Below the pieces are notes generated by a model. That model was not told the DNA's origin, ran no database searches, and was given only the letters and a program-made list of their open reading frames with translations. This document shows, piece after piece, positions 32,656 through 40,313 of a stretch of DNA of 53,028 nt; position 1 is the stretch's first letter, and the number at the start of each line of letters is the position of its first letter. The DNA is from Patescibacteria group bacterium (GTDB lineage Bacteria; Patescibacteriota; Doudnabacteria; UBA920), in NCBI GenBank assembly GCA_023484515.1, contig JAMDAY010000023.1, positions 1 through 53,028 of the forward strand, in the 5' to 3' direction. The translations under genes and the position numbers were made by a program.

Positions 32656-32880
32656 ATGAAAAAACAAATAAATGGCTGGCATTTAAAGAGCGCTTGGGCA
32701 ATAATTATTATTATTGTTGTTGCCGTTGCGGTATGCGGATTAATTTTTTGGGTAAAATTTAACATGGAAGAAGATTTCCAGCTGAATTCGTTCAAATTTG
32801 GCAGCCATGCCCAGCAAAACCAAAACCCGCAGCCAGACAACCCCAATGAACCGGACCAGGTGGAAATTTTATCCGAATAG
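32656..32880 (+). CDS. 74-residue single-helix membrane protein
   Basis: A short protein with one membrane helix (about 13-35, AWAIIIIIVVAVAVCGLIFW) and a polar tail rich in Asn, Gln and Pro (QQNQNPQPDNPNEPDQ). Nothing catalytic is visible. The next gene, a glycosyltransferase, starts 3 bases after its stop, so they are co-transcribed. Confidence 0.65.
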   Translation: MKKQINGWHLKSAWAIIIIIVVAVAVCGLIFWVKFNMEEDFQLNSFKFGSHAQQNQNPQPDNPNEPDQVEILSE

Positions 32881-32883
32881 CGA

Positions 32884-33993
32884 ATGGTTATAGGCATAGA
32901 AGCGGAACGGGCCAACGCCGGACAAAAAACCGGCGTGGAGCATTACACCAAACAGTTAATTCTCCATTTGGCCAAGCTGAAAACCGAACATCAATTTATT
33001 TTATACTTGCGCAGCAAGCCGGAAGCGTGGCTTTTAAGCTTGCCGGAAAACTTTCGGATTAAAACTTTAGGATACGGACCTGTCCCGTTTCCTTTTTTAT
33101 GGACCCAGGTCCGGCTGTCATGGGAAATGCTGCTTAGAGCGCCGGATATTTTATTCGTTCCGGCAGCTTCGCTGCCGGCCGTGCATCCCAAAAAATCTTA
33201 TGTTACAATCCATGACGTAGCGTGGCGGATATATCCAAAAACTTTTAAAATGCTAAAAAGGCTATATTTGGAATTTATAGCCCGGTTTGCCTGCAAATTT
33301 GCCGCCAAAATAATTGCCGTTTCCCAAGCCACGAAAAATGATTTGATAAAATTTTATGGCATTGCGGGAAGTAAGATTGCGGTAGTACACCACGGTTTTG
33401 AAGAAACGCCCGTTCAACCAGAAATCCCGGCGGACTCGCCGTTGCTGCCGGAAAAATACGCGTTATTTTTGTCCACTTTGCAGCCTCGCAAAAACTTGGA
33501 AGGCCTAATTGAAGCGTTTAAAATGCTAAAAACCGAATGCCCCGATTTGCCGCATAAGTTGGTCGTAGCGGGAAAGCCGGGCTGGAAATTTGAACGGATC
33601 CTGAAGAAAATAGGAGAAAATAAGGACATAGTTATTTACCTCAACCACGTATCAGACGCAAGCCGGCTGGCAATAATGAAAAAAGCAGACCTTCTGGTAT
33701 TGCCAAGCTTTTACGAAGGATTCGGCATGCAAATTTTAGAGGCTTTCGCCGCCGGCACGCCGGTTGCGGTTTCCAATGTCTCCAGCCTGCCTGAGGTGGC
33801 AGGGGAAGCTGCCGCATATTTTGATCCTAAAGACACGCGGGATCTTGCCAAAGCGATCAAAGCGGTGCTGTCTGACCAGTCGCTGGCAGACCGGCTGCGG
33901 CAAAAAGGCAAAGACCGATTACAACTATTCAGTTGGGAAAAATGCGCCAAAGAAACGCTGGAAGTATTAACGGAAAAGGATACTGCAAATTAA
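32884..33993 (+). CDS. GT4-family glycosyltransferase
   Basis: A 369-residue GT-B enzyme. N-terminal Rossmann domain starts IGIEAERANAGQKTGVEHYT; HDVAWRIYPK is typical of mannosyl/rhamnosyl transferases; LSTLQPRKNLEGLIEAF begins the nucleotide-sugar domain; and the E-x7-E motif lies in PSFYEGFGMQILEAFAAG (EGFGMQILE). It should transfer a sugar from an NDP donor to a lipid-linked acceptor on the inner face of the membrane. Sugar identity unknown. Confidence 0.92.
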   Translation: MVIGIEAERANAGQKTGVEHYTKQLILHLAKLKTEHQFILYLRSKPEAWLLSLPENFRIKTLGYGPVPFPFLWTQVRLSWEMLLRAPDILFVPAASLPAVHPKKSYVTIHDVAWRIYPKTFKMLKRLYLEFIARFACKFAAKIIAVSQATKNDLIKFYGIAGSKIAVVHHGFEETPVQPEIPADSPLLPEKYALFLSTLQPRKNLEGLIEAFKMLKTECPDLPHKLVVAGKPGWKFERILKKIGENKDIVIYLNHVSDASRLAIMKKADLLVLPSFYEGFGMQILEAFAAGTPVAVSNVSSLPEVAGEAAAYFDPKDTRDLAKAIKAVLSDQSLADRLRQKGKDRLQLFSWEKCAKETLEVLTEKDTAN

Positions 33994-34118
33994 CCAAATT
34001 GTTTAAATTTCCGCCAACTGGCGGACTAAGTACACCTAAATAATGTCTAAGGCCGTATTAAAAATTGAAGATTGAAAATTTTAAATAATTCTTCCATACA
34101 TTTTTGGCTGACGAACTA

Positions 34119-35681
34119 ATGCAAAAAATCAAATTCCTTCCGAAACTGCGGCTGCTAATTATTATTTTTACTGCCTGGCAGTATTTTAGCGTGCTTGGCA
34201 TGGCCATGCTGCATTGGTCAAATTCCCTGGTCTGGCTTAACCTGGGAATCCTTTTGGCTTTTATTTTGCTTTGCCCGGTTTACGAATCGCTGCTGCTGCT
34301 TATTTTGTCCATCCCTTTTTCCGTGGTTATTCCCAATTCGCATTTTGACTCTTTACCGATGTGGCGCATATTATACCTGGCGCTGTTTGCGGTCTGGCTT
34401 GCCAGGGACAAAAAATTTAAAATATGGGAGATAAAATTCCTGCCCTGGGACAAATATCTGGCGGCATTTATCGGCCTGGGATTCGTGCTGGTGCTGGCAT
34501 TCGCGCGGTTTAAGGCCGAAGGTTTAAAACAAATTTTCTTTTGGCTGAACGTTTACCTGCTTTATGTGGTGCTAATAAACACCTTGAAAAGCAAACAGCA
34601 GATTTACGAAACAATCCGCTATGCCGTCTGGTCGCTGGCAATAATCGTCACCCTGGGCTTTGCCCAGCTTTTCGGCTATTTATTTACAAACCTTGACACT
34701 TTCTGGGTCTATTGGGCGGCCAACATTACGAAACTTTATTACGGGACCGGCTTTGCCGGCGTAGCCATGTTTTCTAATTCCTGGTTTTCCTATGCCAACG
34801 GGGCGCGGGAGCTGCGGATGTTTTCCATTATGCCCGACTCCCAATCCTTTGCCTACATTTGCCTAATTGCCCTGTGCGTTGGCACGGCCCTTACGCGCAG
34901 CGTGTTTGTGCACATCCGCAAATGGCTGTGGTCAGGCATCAGGTTTGCCGGCCTGGCCCTGATCCTTTCCGGCACGCGCGCCGTCTGGGTCGGCATGCTG
35001 GCGCCGCTGGCCGCGATTAGCGCGGCAAATTATAAAAATTACCAGCCGCACCTGGTTAAAAAATTCTTATGGCCGTTTATTATAGTATTCCTGCTGTTTA
35101 TAGCCTCGCCGCTCATTAACAAAGGCCTGGCTTTAATGCAAGTCCGGAAATTCCAGGAAAATTTCCTGTCGCGCGCGGCCAGCATCTACAACTTAAATGA
35201 AACGTCCAACCAGGGCCGGATAAAAATCTGGGAAGAAAGCTCTTATTTTGCCGTTACCCATCCGTGGGGGATTGGCTTTGGCAACTTTTTAGTGTCGTTT
35301 AGCCCGGACTCCCAAGGCAAAAGCTACGGCGAACTGGCCAATCGGCTTAACACCCGTTATAACCTGCCGGGCAAGGACGTTTCCGCCCACAGCCTTTATT
35401 TGCAAGTTTTGGTGGAAACCGGCGTGCTCGGTTTAATTATTTTTATGCTGTTCTGGGGCAGCGTGGTCAAACACCTCTGGGAATTTATAAAGCATTACCG
35501 CAGCCAGCATGATTTTTTAGTTTATTTTGCAGCCCAAGCTTTGTTGATGGTGTTATGGGTCATGGCAGCCGCAATATTTGACATCACGTTATTTAACGAC
35601 AAGGTATTAATGTTCTTCCTGATCAATCTTGGCATCGCGGGGTTAATTTCTACCAGATATCGGGAGTACGAAGAAGATTAA
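34119..35681 (+). CDS. O-antigen ligase/polymerase-like membrane protein
   Basis: A 520-residue protein with about 11-12 membrane helices and a large periplasm-side loop (about 350-430) containing NQGRIKIWEESSYF and HPWGIGFGNF, the Wzy_C-type region of O-antigen ligase family proteins. It likely polymerises or attaches surface polysaccharide. ATG 34119 is preferred; TTG 34104 would add five residues. No ribosome site is seen. Confidence 0.82.
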   Translation: MQKIKFLPKLRLLIIIFTAWQYFSVLGMAMLHWSNSLVWLNLGILLAFILLCPVYESLLLLILSIPFSVVIPNSHFDSLPMWRILYLALFAVWLARDKKFKIWEIKFLPWDKYLAAFIGLGFVLVLAFARFKAEGLKQIFFWLNVYLLYVVLINTLKSKQQIYETIRYAVWSLAIIVTLGFAQLFGYLFTNLDTFWVYWAANITKLYYGTGFAGVAMFSNSWFSYANGARELRMFSIMPDSQSFAYICLIALCVGTALTRSVFVHIRKWLWSGIRFAGLALILSGTRAVWVGMLAPLAAISAANYKNYQPHLVKKFLWPFIIVFLLFIASPLINKGLALMQVRKFQENFLSRAASIYNLNETSNQGRIKIWEESSYFAVTHPWGIGFGNFLVSFSPDSQGKSYGELANRLNTRYNLPGKDVSAHSLYLQVLVETGVLGLIIFMLFWGSVVKHLWEFIKHYRSQHDFLVYFAAQALLMVLWVMAAAIFDITLFNDKVLMFFLINLGIAGLISTRYREYEED

Positions 35682-35755
35682 AGATAAAAAGCCGCCTGCT
35701 CGGCGGCCCGCCGAAAAGGCGGGATTAAAAATTGGAAAATTTTCCAAACCGAATT

Positions 35756-36793
35756 ATGGCCAAGGTCACCATAATCCAAGTCGTATATAATAATTGCCGG
35801 TATATTGAACCGGTATTTTCCGCAATGTTTGGCCAGACATTTAAAGACCTGGAGATTGTGGCGGTGATTGCGGGAAATGACGACAAAGGCAAGGAACTGC
35901 TTGCGGACAAATTTCCGAAAGTAAAAATAATTGATCCCGGCTATAACATTGGTTTTGCCAAAGGCCACAATTTGGTTTTTGGGCAATGTGATTCGAAGTT
36001 TTTCCAATTAGTGAATCCGGACCTGGTAATGGAGCCGGATTACGTGGAAAAGATGGTAAAGGCCATGGAAAGCGACCCGAAAATTGGCGCAGCAACCGGA
36101 AAGCTGTATCAAATCACCGAATCAGGAATCAGGAATTATGAATTATGGAAGCGGCAGAATACCGAAAGGCGCCTGGACACTACGGGCGTTGCCATAAGCA
36201 AATCCGGACGGGCGCGTGACAGGGGACAGCACGAAACGGATAAAGGCCAATATGACAATAATCTAATCGTTCCGGCCGTTTCCGCTGCCGGCGCCATGTA
36301 TCGCCGCTCCGCTTTGGAAGCGGTCAAAATGCCCATACTTAGCACTAAGCACTTAGCACTTAGCACTAATTACGAATATTTTGACGAAGACTTCCACAGT
36401 TATTGGGAAGACGCGGACTTAGCCTGGCGCATGACAAACGCGGGATGGGAATGCGCGTATGTCCCGGCAGCCGTTGCCTATCATGGCAGGGGAGCGGGGT
36501 CTTCCAAAGGGGGATATAAAAAAGTCTTTTCCTATATAAAATTCCATCGCCAACTGCCGCAAAGAATCCGCCAACTTAACTATCAGAACCACATTTTCAT
36601 GTATGTAAAAAATTCGGAAAAATTTTATTTGCGATTTTTTGCCCGCGAACTTTTTATGCTAGTGTATATTTTATTATTTGAAGCATCAACCTTAAAAATT
36701 TTTCCGAATTTTTTAAAATTACTGCCGAAAATGCGGCAAAAACGCCGCTTGATTCGTATGAATATAAAGTCCGGCCGGACTTTATATTCATAA
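35756..36793 (+). CDS. GT2-family glycosyltransferase
   Basis: A 345-residue GT-A enzyme of the rhamnosyltransferase-like type: VTIIQVVYNNCRYI, DPGYNIGFAKGHN, QLVNPDLVMEPDY (DxD-like region), LDTTGVAISKSGRARDRGQ and the late YFDEDFHSYWEDADLAWR acid motif. ATG 35756 is chosen over TTG 35732. Two short stretches look like intergenic-type tandem repeats read in frame: 36118-36150 (ATCAGGA and AATTATG repeats) and 36338-36370 (CTTAGCA repeats, giving LSTKHLALSTN). Confidence 0.88.
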   Translation: MAKVTIIQVVYNNCRYIEPVFSAMFGQTFKDLEIVAVIAGNDDKGKELLADKFPKVKIIDPGYNIGFAKGHNLVFGQCDSKFFQLVNPDLVMEPDYVEKMVKAMESDPKIGAATGKLYQITESGIRNYELWKRQNTERRLDTTGVAISKSGRARDRGQHETDKGQYDNNLIVPAVSAAGAMYRRSALEAVKMPILSTKHLALSTNYEYFDEDFHSYWEDADLAWRMTNAGWECAYVPAAVAYHGRGAGSSKGGYKKVFSYIKFHRQLPQRIRQLNYQNHIFMYVKNSEKFYLRFFARELFMLVYILLFEASTLKIFPNFLKLLPKMRQKRRLIRMNIKSGRTLYS

Positions 36794-37178
36794 ATATCTT
36801 TAAATTAATGATTAGGTTGAAATTTATGTGTCCTCGCGAGGAACTTTAAAGGTCTGTTGCCGAATGCGCTTTTAAGGCCCCGGCTAAACCTTGCGTCTGG
36901 GCAGTCAAAATGGCATTCGGTAATAGACCCATCCGGAGATGTAGGGACAGGTCTAGACCTGTCCCTACAAGGACAGGGGCGGAGCAAACAAAGGAAGTAG
37001 TTGCCCAATCCATTTAGCTGCGCATTCCGCATATTTTAATGTTATGCCGGAATATTTGGAAATCTTGCCCCCTAAAGCAGGCAAGTGCCATTGCGGACAT
37101 AAAAAAGCGCCATTCGGAGCCGGAAGAGGAGTCTTGCTGGAAATTCCCCGTCGGACTCGAAATGGCACGCTGGCGTAT
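36794..37178. repeat. Palindrome-rich intergenic region
   Basis: Holds TCCTCGCGAGGA (36830-36841), a hairpin with arms near 36850-36867 and 36912-36928 (GGTCTGTTGCCGAATG type), and a perfect 30-bp palindrome at 36940-36969 (half-site TGTAGGGACAGGTCT). A weaker inverted pair GTGCCATT/AATGGCAC lies near 37085 and 37160. No gene in this stretch has support. Confidence 0.6.
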
Positions 37179-37505
37179 TTAGGAAGCCAGGAAAGGAACT
37201 GCGATGACCCGCAAGAATGCTGCACCAGGGGCAGTCATTGCCTCGCGAAAGAGATTGTGAGCCGTAAGCAAAGGCACGGCCACAGCCCCTCTCGTTGGCA
37301 CCTTAATTCTGACGAATTGGTCGTCCCCGAGATGCAGGTAGGATCCCATAGGATTTTTGCAGGAACCTTCGCCCCCGCATTCGCGGCCGTCTTCGCAGAC
37401 GACTTCCAAAATTTCTCCGCGCAGCAATTCAACATCCTCTCCCTGCAAAGTTTCATAACCTCCCGGAACCATTCTTAGTACGTCACCCATTTGTACATCT
37501 CTCAT
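37179..37505 (-). CDS. 108-residue hypothetical protein
   Basis: A minus-strand gene whose ATG (37505) follows a near-consensus ribosome site, AAAGGAGGAATCTT. The product starts MRDVQMGDVLRMVPGGYE and has a region with Cys residues (VVCEDGRECGGEGSCKNP, near 36-53) that could bind metal or form disulfides. The beta-rich pattern around it (LRMVPGGYETLQGEDVELLRGEILEV) may be a small barrel. No family recognised. A plus-strand frame over the same bases lacks a ribosome site. Confidence 0.6.
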   Translation of the reverse strand: MRDVQMGDVLRMVPGGYETLQGEDVELLRGEILEVVCEDGRECGGEGSCKNPMGSYLHLGDDQFVRIKVPTRGAVAVPLLTAHNLFREAMTAPGAAFLRVIAVPFLAS

Positions 37506-37553
37506 AAGATTCCTCCTTTCGCCAATTGCGAATAAACAATAATAGGCATATTT

Positions 37554-38621
37554 ATGGAAAAAGTCAATATAGATGATAAATACAACACATCCTCAACCCT
37601 TCCCTTAAAAGGAGGGGAGGAATTGGTTGATCTTACGATTATCATTCTTTCTTACAAGTCCAAAGAGCATCTAAAGGCACTTTTGCCCAGTGTGTTTGCG
37701 AGCGAAGGGGTTTGTTTTGACGGTGTAGCGCCGCGCCATGGCGCGGCGGCTAACGGCGGCGCGCCGCGGCGCGGCGCTACACCGCCACTCGCCGATAAAC
37801 TTGCCACAACCGGAGAGTCGGGATCGGCGCGCTACAGCGCAGAGGTTATTGTCGTGGACAACGGCTCCAACGATGGTACTCTCGATTGGCTAAAAGCTAA
37901 TAGCTATAAGCTAAAAGCTATACAGAATATCAACAACGGTTTTGCCGCAGGCAACAATCTTGGCATAAAAAAAGCTTGCGGACGATACATCTTGCTGCTA
38001 AATCCCGACACCAAAGTGGAGCCGGATACTTTTAAGACGATGCTGGACTTTATGGAATCGCGGCCTGAGGTGGGAATTTCCGGATGCAAGTTAATTAAAG
38101 CGGACGGCAAACTTGACCTGGCGTGCCGCCGGAGATTTCCGAACCCCTGGAACAGTTTTAAAAGATTGTTTTTGCAAGACAATACTTATTATAATTATTC
38201 CGACATTGACGAAAATCAAAGCATGGAAGTAGACAGCGTTGTCGGCGCGTTCATGCTTGTTAGGAAATTGGTTATAAAAAAAATTGGCCTGCTGGACGAA
38301 ACGTTCTTTATGTATGGCGAAGACCTGGACTGGTGCTGGCGCTGCAAAGAAGCCGGATACAAAGTCTGGTATCTTCCCAAAACCTCCATTACCCATTACA
38401 AAGGCGAGTCGTCGCGCCAAATTCCTTTTTCGGCCTTAAAGTGGTTCCACGACGCCATGTGGATTTTTTACCAAAAACATTACGCTAAAAATTATGCGAA
38501 AAAATTTGGAAATTTTTTCGGCATAATTTTTAGCGGCTTGGTCTTTGCGGTCATTTATAGCAGGCTGCTAATGCTGGCAATAATAAACCTGTTTAAAAGA
38601 AATAAAGCTGTCAGCAAGTAA
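37554..38621 (+). CDS. GT2-family glycosyltransferase with two palindrome-derived inserts
   Basis: A 355-residue rhamnosyltransferase-like GT2: LTIIILSYKSKEHL, VIVVDNGSNDGTLDWL, NNGFAAGNNLG, LLLNPDTKVEPD and YGEDLDWCWRCKEAGYK. The N-terminal region contains two in-frame palindromes: 37591-37620 (peptide STLPLKGGEE) and 37722-37783 (peptide VAPRHGAAANGGAPRRGAT), the latter splitting the first strand-helix unit from VIVVDNGSNDG. The fold seems tolerant, since the frame stays open. A one-helix amphipathic membrane stretch ends the protein. It may extend the surface glycan. Confidence 0.88.
   Translation: MEKVNIDDKYNTSSTLPLKGGEELVDLTIIILSYKSKEHLKALLPSVFASEGVCFDGVAPRHGAAANGGAPRRGATPPLADKLATTGESGSARYSAEVIVVDNGSNDGTLDWLKANSYKLKAIQNINNGFAAGNNLGIKKACGRYILLLNPDTKVEPDTFKTMLDFMESRPEVGISGCKLIKADGKLDLACRRRFPNPWNSFKRLFLQDNTYYNYSDIDENQSMEVDSVVGAFMLVRKLVIKKIGLLDETFFMYGEDLDWCWRCKEAGYKVWYLPKTSITHYKGESSRQIPFSALKWFHDAMWIFYQKHYAKNYAKKFGNFFGIIFSGLVFAVIYSRLLMLAIINLFKRNKAVSK
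37591..37620. repeat. In-gene palindromic element, TLPLKG type, copy 1
   Basis: CCTCAACCCTTCCCTTAAAA followed by GGAGGGGAGG; an imperfect palindrome centred on TTAAAAGG, read in frame as STLPLKGGEE. Related to 43036-43071 inside the isomerase gene. Confidence 0.6.
37722..37783. repeat. In-gene GC-rich 62-bp palindromic element
   Basis: Perfect 16-bp arms GGTGTAGCGCCGCGCC (37722-37737) and GGCGCGGCGCTACACC (37768-37783) around further GC-rich palindromic sequence. It keeps the glycosyltransferase frame open. Confidence 0.75.
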
Positions 38622-38630
38622 CCGTGTTGC

Positions 38631-38746
38631 CATCCCGGAACTCCGATGTTACGTCGGAGTATCCGGGATCCAAAACTAATCACAGGCTGGATTCCGGATC
38701 AATTTGATATCTTACAAATTATCCGGAATGACACAGGAGGTATAGG
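38631..38746. repeat. Two REP-like palindromes after the glycosyltransferase
   Basis: The first (about 38631-38671) nests ATCCCGGA/TCCGGGAT around ACTCCGA/TCGGAGT. The second (about 38690-38735) pairs ATTCCGGAT with ATCCGGAAT. The TTCCGG...CCGGAATGACA pattern is a familiar bacterial dispersed repeat. Confidence 0.65.
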
Positions 38747-38764
38747 AGGAACGGGCGGGGCAAA

Positions 38765-38806
38765 GCGGTTGCGCTTCAGATTAGAATTGGCGAAGCCCAA
38801 TTTGGC
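38765..38806. repeat. Dispersed hairpin repeat, copy 2
   Basis: Shares 23 of 24 bases at 38765-38788 with 100-123. Here GCTTC (38773-38777) pairs with GAAGC (38792-38796), a different stem from copy 1 over a conserved loop sequence. Confidence 0.55.
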
Positions 38807-38871
38807 AAAAATCCTTAAAATTGGTATGATAAATTCACTTTAAAGCCAGCTAAAACAAGGAAACATAATTT

Positions 38872-40131
38872 ATGGAAACGCCTTTACAGGAACAAAATTA
38901 CTTGAATAAATCTTCAAACAGGACCCTGCGCATTTTGGCGGTAATTGCCATTTTCGCAGTGGCCGGCAGTTATGTTTTAGGCTACAACACCGGAAAAAAA
39001 GGGTTTATTTTCCAACCTAAGGAGTTCAAAATAATCAACCAGGCGGATGCGCCTAAAACCGTGGATTACCAGTTGCTATGGGATGCAATAGATACCATAA
39101 ACCAGAAATACATAGACAAGCCGGTTGACCAGCAAAAGATTTTATACGGAGCGGTTAAGGGCGCCATAGACGCGGTAGGGGACCCCTACACGGTATTTTT
39201 CCAGCCGAGCGAACTGGAAAGCTTTAAGACGGACCTAAAAGGAAGTTTTGACGGCATTGGGGCGGAAGTGGGCATGAGCGGTGGCAATGTGGTGGTTGTG
39301 GCGCCGCTGGACGATTCCCCGGCCGCGCGCGCCGGCCTTTTGGCCAAAGACGCCATAGTCCAGGTAAACGGCGAGTCCACGGCCGGCTGGTCCGTGGAGC
39401 AGGCCGTGAACAAAATCCGCGGCCCCAAGGGGACGGAAGTAACGCTGACCATTTACCGCGAAGGCAAAACCAAGCCGTTTGACGTTAAGATAGTGCGCGA
39501 CGAAATAGTTGTTAAAAGCGTAAAATGGGAATACAAAAACGTTTCCGTTAACGGACAAAATAAAAAGATTGCCGTTGTTACCTTGTCCCAATTTGGCGAT
39601 GATACGAAAAGCTTGTTCAGCAGCGCGGTTAATGATATTTTAAGGCAGAACGTAAACGGTATTGTATTGGACTTGCGCAATGATCCGGGCGGCTACCTGC
39701 AAACCGCCGTGGATATTGCTTCCAATTGGATACCCGAGGGCCAAGTGGTCGTGACCGAGGACCGCAGCGAAGGTATGCCGCAAAAATACAACGCCGAAGG
39801 CAATAACCGGTTAAACGGAATAAAAACCGTGGTTCTAATTAACGGCGGCAGCGCTTCGGCTGCGGAAATTTTAGCCGGCGCCCTGCACGATTACAATATA
39901 GGAGAACTGGTAGGTGAAAAAAGTTTTGGCAAGGGGAGCGTGCAGGAGCTAGTCGATCTGGCAAGTGGCGCTGCGGTAAAAGTGACAGTGGCCAAATGGA
40001 TTACGCCTGACGGGAAAAACCTTAACAAGGACGGGCTAAACCCTGACGTGGAAGTAAAAATGACCGAAGACGACATTAACAACAATCGCGACCCGCAGAT
40101 GGACAAGGCGCTGCAGGAAGTAACAAGGTAG
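38872..40131 (+). CDS. S41-family carboxy-terminal processing protease
   Basis: A 419-residue secreted or membrane-anchored protease. An N-terminal hydrophobic helix (about 20-40) is followed by a helical region, a PDZ domain (about 118-205, with GIGAEVGMSGGNVVVVAPLDDSPAARAG) and the S41 catalytic core. Candidate catalytic Ser329 lies in GGSASAAEILAGAL and Lys354 in SFGKGSVQ; the 25-residue spacing fits the Ser/Lys dyad of this family. It trims C-termini of envelope proteins. It stands alone before alaS. Confidence 0.93.
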   Translation: METPLQEQNYLNKSSNRTLRILAVIAIFAVAGSYVLGYNTGKKGFIFQPKEFKIINQADAPKTVDYQLLWDAIDTINQKYIDKPVDQQKILYGAVKGAIDAVGDPYTVFFQPSELESFKTDLKGSFDGIGAEVGMSGGNVVVVAPLDDSPAARAGLLAKDAIVQVNGESTAGWSVEQAVNKIRGPKGTEVTLTIYREGKTKPFDVKIVRDEIVVKSVKWEYKNVSVNGQNKKIAVVTLSQFGDDTKSLFSSAVNDILRQNVNGIVLDLRNDPGGYLQTAVDIASNWIPEGQVVVTEDRSEGMPQKYNAEGNNRLNGIKTVVLINGGSASAAEILAGALHDYNIGELVGEKSFGKGSVQELVDLASGAAVKVTVAKWITPDGKNLNKDGLNPDVEVKMTEDDINNNRDPQMDKALQEVTR

Positions 40132-40313
40132 CTTTTAGCTTATAGGCATTAGCTTATAGAGATTGAACTGGCAAGGCGCTGGATTATGTAAGTATAAGCG
40201 ATTCCTCCGCTCATCCTTACTGCATCGGGCTCGGTCGGAATGGGCGCATGGGGTTACCTTTTATAATCGTCAGCCATGCATTCCTAATAGCTACAAGCTA
40301 ATACCTAACACCA

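Noticed and set aside
37044-37478. A 144-residue plus-strand frame
   Set aside because: It overlaps the minus-strand gene at 37179-37505, which has an excellent ribosome site; the plus frame has none and includes palindromic repeats.
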